Assembly: GCA_030841195.1 (NCBI GenBank)
Contig: JAVEDA010000099.1
Location: 1-16,983 of the forward strand
Source of the DNA: Actinomycetota bacterium
GTDB lineage: Bacteria; Actinomycetota; Actinomycetes; JACCUZ01
Reading direction: 5' to 3'
Length of the DNA stretch: 16,983 bases
Shown here one piece after another: positions 14,508 through 16,983 of the stretch. Below the pieces are notes generated by a model that saw nothing but the letters and a program-made list of their open reading frames with translations, did not search any database and was not told where the DNA came from. Numbering within the stretch: the first letter of the stretch is position 1; every line of letters begins with the position of its first letter. The position numbers were made by a program, and so were the translations under genes.

Positions 14508-15721
14508 CGGCTGCTCCTCAAAGGAGACGGGTCGGTCGGTACGCCGGGGCGCGCGAGCCAATTGGTCATTACCCGCCGGGCCAGCTCGCGAAGCAGGGGC
14601 GCGGCCTGTTCTCTGGCTCGCTGCAGGTCGGGCTCGAGGTCGAGCAGGGCGTGGGTCGCCTCGATGCCGAGCCCGGCAAGCCGACCACGGTCGGCGGCGT
14701 CGAGGTCGACCCGGCCGGCGAGCACGAGCACCGGTACGCCGGCCGCGAGGGCCCGCCGGGACACGCCGACCGCGGCCTTGCCGGACAGGCTCTGGGAGTC
14801 GAACGAGCCTTCGCCGGTGACCACCAGGTCGGCGCCGTCGAGGGCCTCGTCGAACCCGACCAGGTCGAGCAGCAGGTCGATGCCCGGAGTCAGCCGGGCA
14901 TCGAGGAAGGCCAGCGCCCCCGCGCCTACCCCGCCGGCCGCACCGGCCCCGGCAACTCGGTCGACGTCGATGCCCAGGTCGCGGTGCAGCACCTGGGCGA
15001 GCCGGGCCAGGCCCGCGTCCAGGGCGGTGACGTCCTCCGGGCCGGCGCCCTTCTGCGGACCGTAGACGCGGGCCGCGCCGCGCGGGCCGGTGAGCGGGTT
15101 GTCGACGTCGCAGGCCACCACGATCTCGATGTCGCGCAGCCGGGGGTCGAGCTGGCGGAGGTCGACGACGGCGAGGTCGGTGAGGGCCACCCCGCCCGGC
15201 TGGAGCGGTCGGTCGTGCGCGTCCAGGAAGCGCGCACCGAGAGCTGCGGCCAGCCCGGTGCCGCCGTCGGTGGTGGCGCTGCCGCCGATGCCGAGGACGA
15301 TGCGTTGCACCCGCTCGTCCATCGCCGCGGCCACCAGCTCACCCGTGCCCCAGGTGGACGCGCGGCGGGGTTCCGGCCGGCCGCCGGGCAGCTGGCTCAG
15401 GCCGGACGCGGTCGCCAGCTCGACCACGGCGGTGCGCGGCGCGACACCGTCGGGGGAGAGCGCGAAGGCGGCGCGGACCGGGGCGCCGGTCGGTCCCGTG
15501 ACGGTGCACTCCCGGCGTACCCAGCCCGACGACGCCACGACGGCGACGGTGCCCTCGCCACCGTCGGCCACCGGCCGGCGCCGGACCTCGACCGAGATGC
15601 CCGCGGCCTCGGCGGCGTCGCGCAGCCCGGCCTCGACGGCCGCCGCCGCCTCGTGCGCGGGCAGGCTCCCGGTGAACGAGTCGGGGGCGACAACCACGGT
15701 CACCCGGGACGCTGCGGTCAC
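14504..15721 (-). CDS. Glycerate kinase (GlxK/GarK family)
   Basis: Phosphorylates D-glycerate, normally to 2-phosphoglycerate, feeding lower glycolysis. The 405-aa product starts the family pattern at VVVAPDSFTGSLPAHEAAAAV, followed by RRPVADGGEGTV, IVLGIGGSATTDGGTGLAAALGARF, VACDVDNPLTGPRGAARVYGPQKGA, GAGAAGGVGAGALAF and DLVVTGEGSFDSQSLSGKAAVGV. It is the first gene of the six-gene glycolate operon. The GTG at 15721 is my choice; its ribosome-binding site is weak (GGAAAG about 13 nt away), and a GTG at 15703 is the alternative. The usual partners tartronate-semialdehyde synthase and reductase are absent from the window, so the source of glycerate is unclear. Confidence 0.9.
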   Translation of the reverse strand: MTAASRVTVVVAPDSFTGSLPAHEAAAAVEAGLRDAAEAAGISVEVRRRPVADGGEGTVAVVASSGWVRRECTVTGPTGAPVRAAFALSPDGVAPRTAVVELATASGLSQLPGGRPEPRRASTWGTGELVAAAMDERVQRIVLGIGGSATTDGGTGLAAALGARFLDAHDRPLQPGGVALTDLAVVDLRQLDPRLRDIEIVVACDVDNPLTGPRGAARVYGPQKGAGPEDVTALDAGLARLAQVLHRDLGIDVDRVAGAGAAGGVGAGALAFLDARLTPGIDLLLDLVGFDEALDGADLVVTGEGSFDSQSLSGKAAVGVSRRALAAGVPVLVLAGRVDLDAADRGRLAGLGIEATHALLDLEPDLQRAREQAAPLLRELARRVMTNWLARPGVPTDPSPLRSSR

Positions 15722-15774
15722 ACCGTCACACCCGCTCTTTCCGCGCTCCTCCGAAGGGCCTTCTGGTGGGCGGA

Positions 15775-15802
15775 ACCCTAGCGCAGCCGGCCGCCCGGTC
15801 AA
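15775..15802 (-). promoter_or_regulatory. Promoter of the glycolate operon
   Basis: Read on the minus strand, TTGACC (15802-15797) and TAGGGT (15780-15775) are separated by 16 bp. This is a good match to the actinobacterial housekeeping promoter and the same -35 sequence and spacing as the marR promoter. Transcription should start near 15768, leaving a leader of about 47 nt before the GTG at 15721. Confidence 0.65.
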
Positions 15803-15805
15803 GGA

Positions 15806-15816
15806 TGGTTCAACCC
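15806..15816. promoter_or_regulatory. Candidate FadR-type GntR operator (GlcC/LldR/PdhR-like)
   Basis: TGGTTCAACCC matches the TGGTnnnACCA consensus of FadR-subfamily GntR regulators at all but the last position, and contains the symmetric core GGTT-C-AACC. It lies 3 bp upstream of the -35 box of the glycolate operon promoter. Members of this subfamily, such as GlcC and LldR, sense glycolate or lactate. No such regulator gene is in the window. Confidence 0.45.
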
Positions 15817-15849
15817 GTTCTGTCCCATGTCGGTCGGGAGCCGGGGGCG

Positions 15850-15855
15850 TACCGT
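15850..15855 (+). promoter_or_regulatory. -10 box of a leaderless promoter for the MEDS-HATPase gene
   Basis: TACCGT is followed by 7 nt (ATGCCCA) and the GTG start at 15863, the same box and spacing as before the gene at 3193. No Shine-Dalgarno sequence precedes the GTG, and no clear -35 is seen. Confidence 0.5.
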
Positions 15856-15862
15856 ATGCCCA

Positions 15863-16804
15863 GTGACGAGCCCGCCGATGGTCGACGCGTTCTCACACGT
15901 TGCCTTCCTCTACAGCGATCTCGCCGAGTTCCTCGACGAGACCTGCGGCTTCGTGCGCGAAGGCCTGGAGCGGGACGAGGCTGTCCTGGTCGCGACCGGC
16001 GGCGATCGGCTCACGGGGCTGCGGTCCTTCTTCGGGACCGAGCCCGACGTCCAGCTGGTCCAGATGTCTCAGGTGGGAGCGAACCCGGCCCGGATCATCC
16101 CGGTCTGGCGGCAGTTCCTCGACGAGCACGTGGCGGCCGGCCGCTCGGTGCGCGGGATCGGCGAGCCGATCTGGGCCGGTCGCACCGAGGCCGAGCTGGC
16201 CGAGTGCCATCAGCACGAGTCGCTGCTCAACCTCGCGTTCGGCGCGGGGCCCGGCTGGCGGCTGCTCTGCCCCTACGACGTCAGCGCGCTGCCGGAGGAC
16301 GTGATCGAGGAGGCCCGGGCCAACCACCCGCTGGTCCTCGACGGCGGGCGCTGGTCGGCCAGCGACAGGTACCACCCGGAGCGGGCCCGCCGGGCGCTGC
16401 GGCACCGGCCGCTGCCGCCGGCGCCGACCGAGGCGCTCGAGCTGGTGTTCACGGTCGGCGACCTGGCGGCCGTACGCCGGGTGGTTGAGCGGTTCAGCGT
16501 CGCCGAGGGACTGGCGGAGTGCACGACCGACGACCTGGTGCTCTGCGTCGACGAGATGGCGTCCAACAGCCTGCTGCACGGTGGCGGTGACGGGGTACTG
16601 CGGATGTGGCGCGAGCCGACCGAGGTGATCTGCGAGATCAGCGACGCCGGCTCGATCGCCGACCCGCTCGTCGGGCGGGAGAACCCGGCGGTGGATCGGC
16701 TCGGTGGTCGTGGCTTGTGGATGGCCAACCAGCTGTGCGACCTGGTGCAGGTGCGCTCCGGCGCGTTCGGCACCGTGGTCCGGCTGCACGTCCACCTCGC
16801 CTGA
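15863..16804 (+). CDS. MEDS-domain sensor fused to a HATPase_c anti-sigma-like domain
   Basis: A 313-aa cytoplasmic signalling protein. Residues about 8-165 form a MEDS domain (named from methanogens, methylotrophs and DcmR; proposed to bind small one-carbon or hydrocarbon-derived ligands): HVAFLYSDLAEFLDETCGFV, ERDEAVLVATGGDRL, RGIGEPIWAGRTEAEL and HESLLNLAF. Residues about 200-313 form an RsbW-like GHKL domain: TTDDLVLCVDEMASNSLLHGG (N-box), ISDAGSIADP (G1) and GGRGLWMANQLCDLV (G2). There is no histidine phosphoacceptor domain, so it is more likely a serine kinase/anti-sigma type than a classical histidine kinase. The GTG at 15863 fits a leaderless message; an ATG at 15878 is the alternative. 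It is divergent from the glycolate operon across 141 bp and is followed after 8 nt by a reductase gene. Confidence 0.88.
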   Translation: MTSPPMVDAFSHVAFLYSDLAEFLDETCGFVREGLERDEAVLVATGGDRLTGLRSFFGTEPDVQLVQMSQVGANPARIIPVWRQFLDEHVAAGRSVRGIGEPIWAGRTEAELAECHQHESLLNLAFGAGPGWRLLCPYDVSALPEDVIEEARANHPLVLDGGRWSASDRYHPERARRALRHRPLPPAPTEALELVFTVGDLAAVRRVVERFSVAEGLAECTTDDLVLCVDEMASNSLLHGGGDGVLRMWREPTEVICEISDAGSIADPLVGRENPAVDRLGGRGLWMANQLCDLVQVRSGAFGTVVRLHVHLA

Positions 16805-16812
16805 GGAACGAC

Positions 16813-16983
16813 ATGACCGCTACCTACACCTTCGACGTCTTCTCCAGCCTCGACGGCTACGGCGCTGCCAGCGGCAACTGGACCGGCTATTGGGGCAAGC
16901 AAGGGCCCGAGCTGCTCGACCACCGCCTTGCCTTGTACGGCGCGGAGCAGCGGATGGTCTTCGGGGCTAACACGTATCGGGCA
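16813..16983 (+). CDS. Dihydrofolate reductase/RibD C-terminal family protein (N-terminal fragment)
   Basis: Only 57 residues are inside the window. The N-terminus YTFDVFSSLDGYGAASGNWTG, then a stretch ending RMVFGANTYR, is typical of the DHFR-like RibD_C family of NADPH-dependent reductases. These are common as uncharacterised single-domain proteins in actinobacteria and are not true folate reductases by default. The ATG has GAGGAA (16803-16808), which overlaps the TGA of the preceding MEDS-HATPase gene, at 4-nt spacing, so the two genes are likely co-transcribed and translationally coupled. The remainder continues beyond the window. Confidence 0.8.
   Translation, partial: MTATYTFDVFSSLDGYGAASGNWTGYWGKQGPELLDHRLALYGAEQRMVFGANTYRA

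Noticed and set aside
11769..15065. A 1098-aa open frame on the plus strand across glcD, malate synthase and glycerate kinase
   Set aside because: It is antisense to three clearly recognised genes, rich in Arg, Gly, Val, Asp and His as expected for a GC-rich antisense frame, and has no family motif.
15832..15862. An alternative start for the MEDS-HATPase near 15827
   Set aside because: It would add a dozen unconserved residues and cover the TACCGT box; the GTG at 15863 fits the leaderless pattern.

Overview
The window is from a high-GC Gram-positive bacterium, almost certainly an actinomycete. The evidence is very GC-rich coding with GTG starts common, tight ATGA/GTGA gene overlaps, stand-alone SpoIIAB-type ATPase proteins (one fused to a MEDS sensor domain), a QacA/EmrB-type exporter paired with a MarR regulator, and several genes that look leaderless (TAnnnT box 6-7 nt before a GTG start). 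I cannot name the genus. I see no tRNA, rRNA, CRISPR array, insertion sequence, phage gene or attachment site; this looks like ordinary chromosome.

Left part (1-4068). Two minus-strand genes with a 4-bp overlap encode an M20-family amidohydrolase and formimidoylglutamate deiminase (HutF, cut by the window edge), i.e. the end of histidine degradation. Divergent to them is a 192-aa adenylate kinase. Its 3' end overlaps a convergent conserved hypothetical gene of the family often labelled CpaE-like in actinobacteria. That gene faces a DUF72 gene across only 32 bp.

Middle (4065-7037). A MarR regulator and a 14-TM drug exporter form a two-gene operon. Its well-formed promoter overlaps an inverted repeat and two direct repeats, suggesting autoregulation. 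A small convergent gene encodes an RsbW/SpoIIAB-like ATP-binding protein. The 187 bp between it and the next gene holds a long GC hairpin and a short palindrome.

Right part (7038-15721). Six minus-strand genes form one tight operon: glycerate kinase, malate synthase A, glycolate oxidase subunits GlcD, GlcE and GlcF, and an LldP/GlcA-type permease. Together they would import glycolate, oxidise it to glyoxylate, condense glyoxylate with acetyl-CoA to malate, and phosphorylate glycerate. A good promoter (TTGACC-16 bp-TAGGGT) lies upstream of the kinase gene. A sequence one base off the TGGTnnnACCA consensus of FadR-type GntR regulators (GlcC, LldR, PdhR) sits just upstream of its -35 box. A 19-codon mini-ORF carried on a palindromic element links glcE to glcF.

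Right edge (15850-16983). A divergent gene encodes a MEDS-HATPase sensor/anti-sigma-like protein and is followed by the start of a DHFR/RibD-like reductase. No clearly new system is visible. The points most worth checking are the mini-ORF/palindrome in the glc operon, the possible GntR operator, the M20 enzyme as a substitute for HutG, and the leaderless promoters, two of them back to back in 32 bp.
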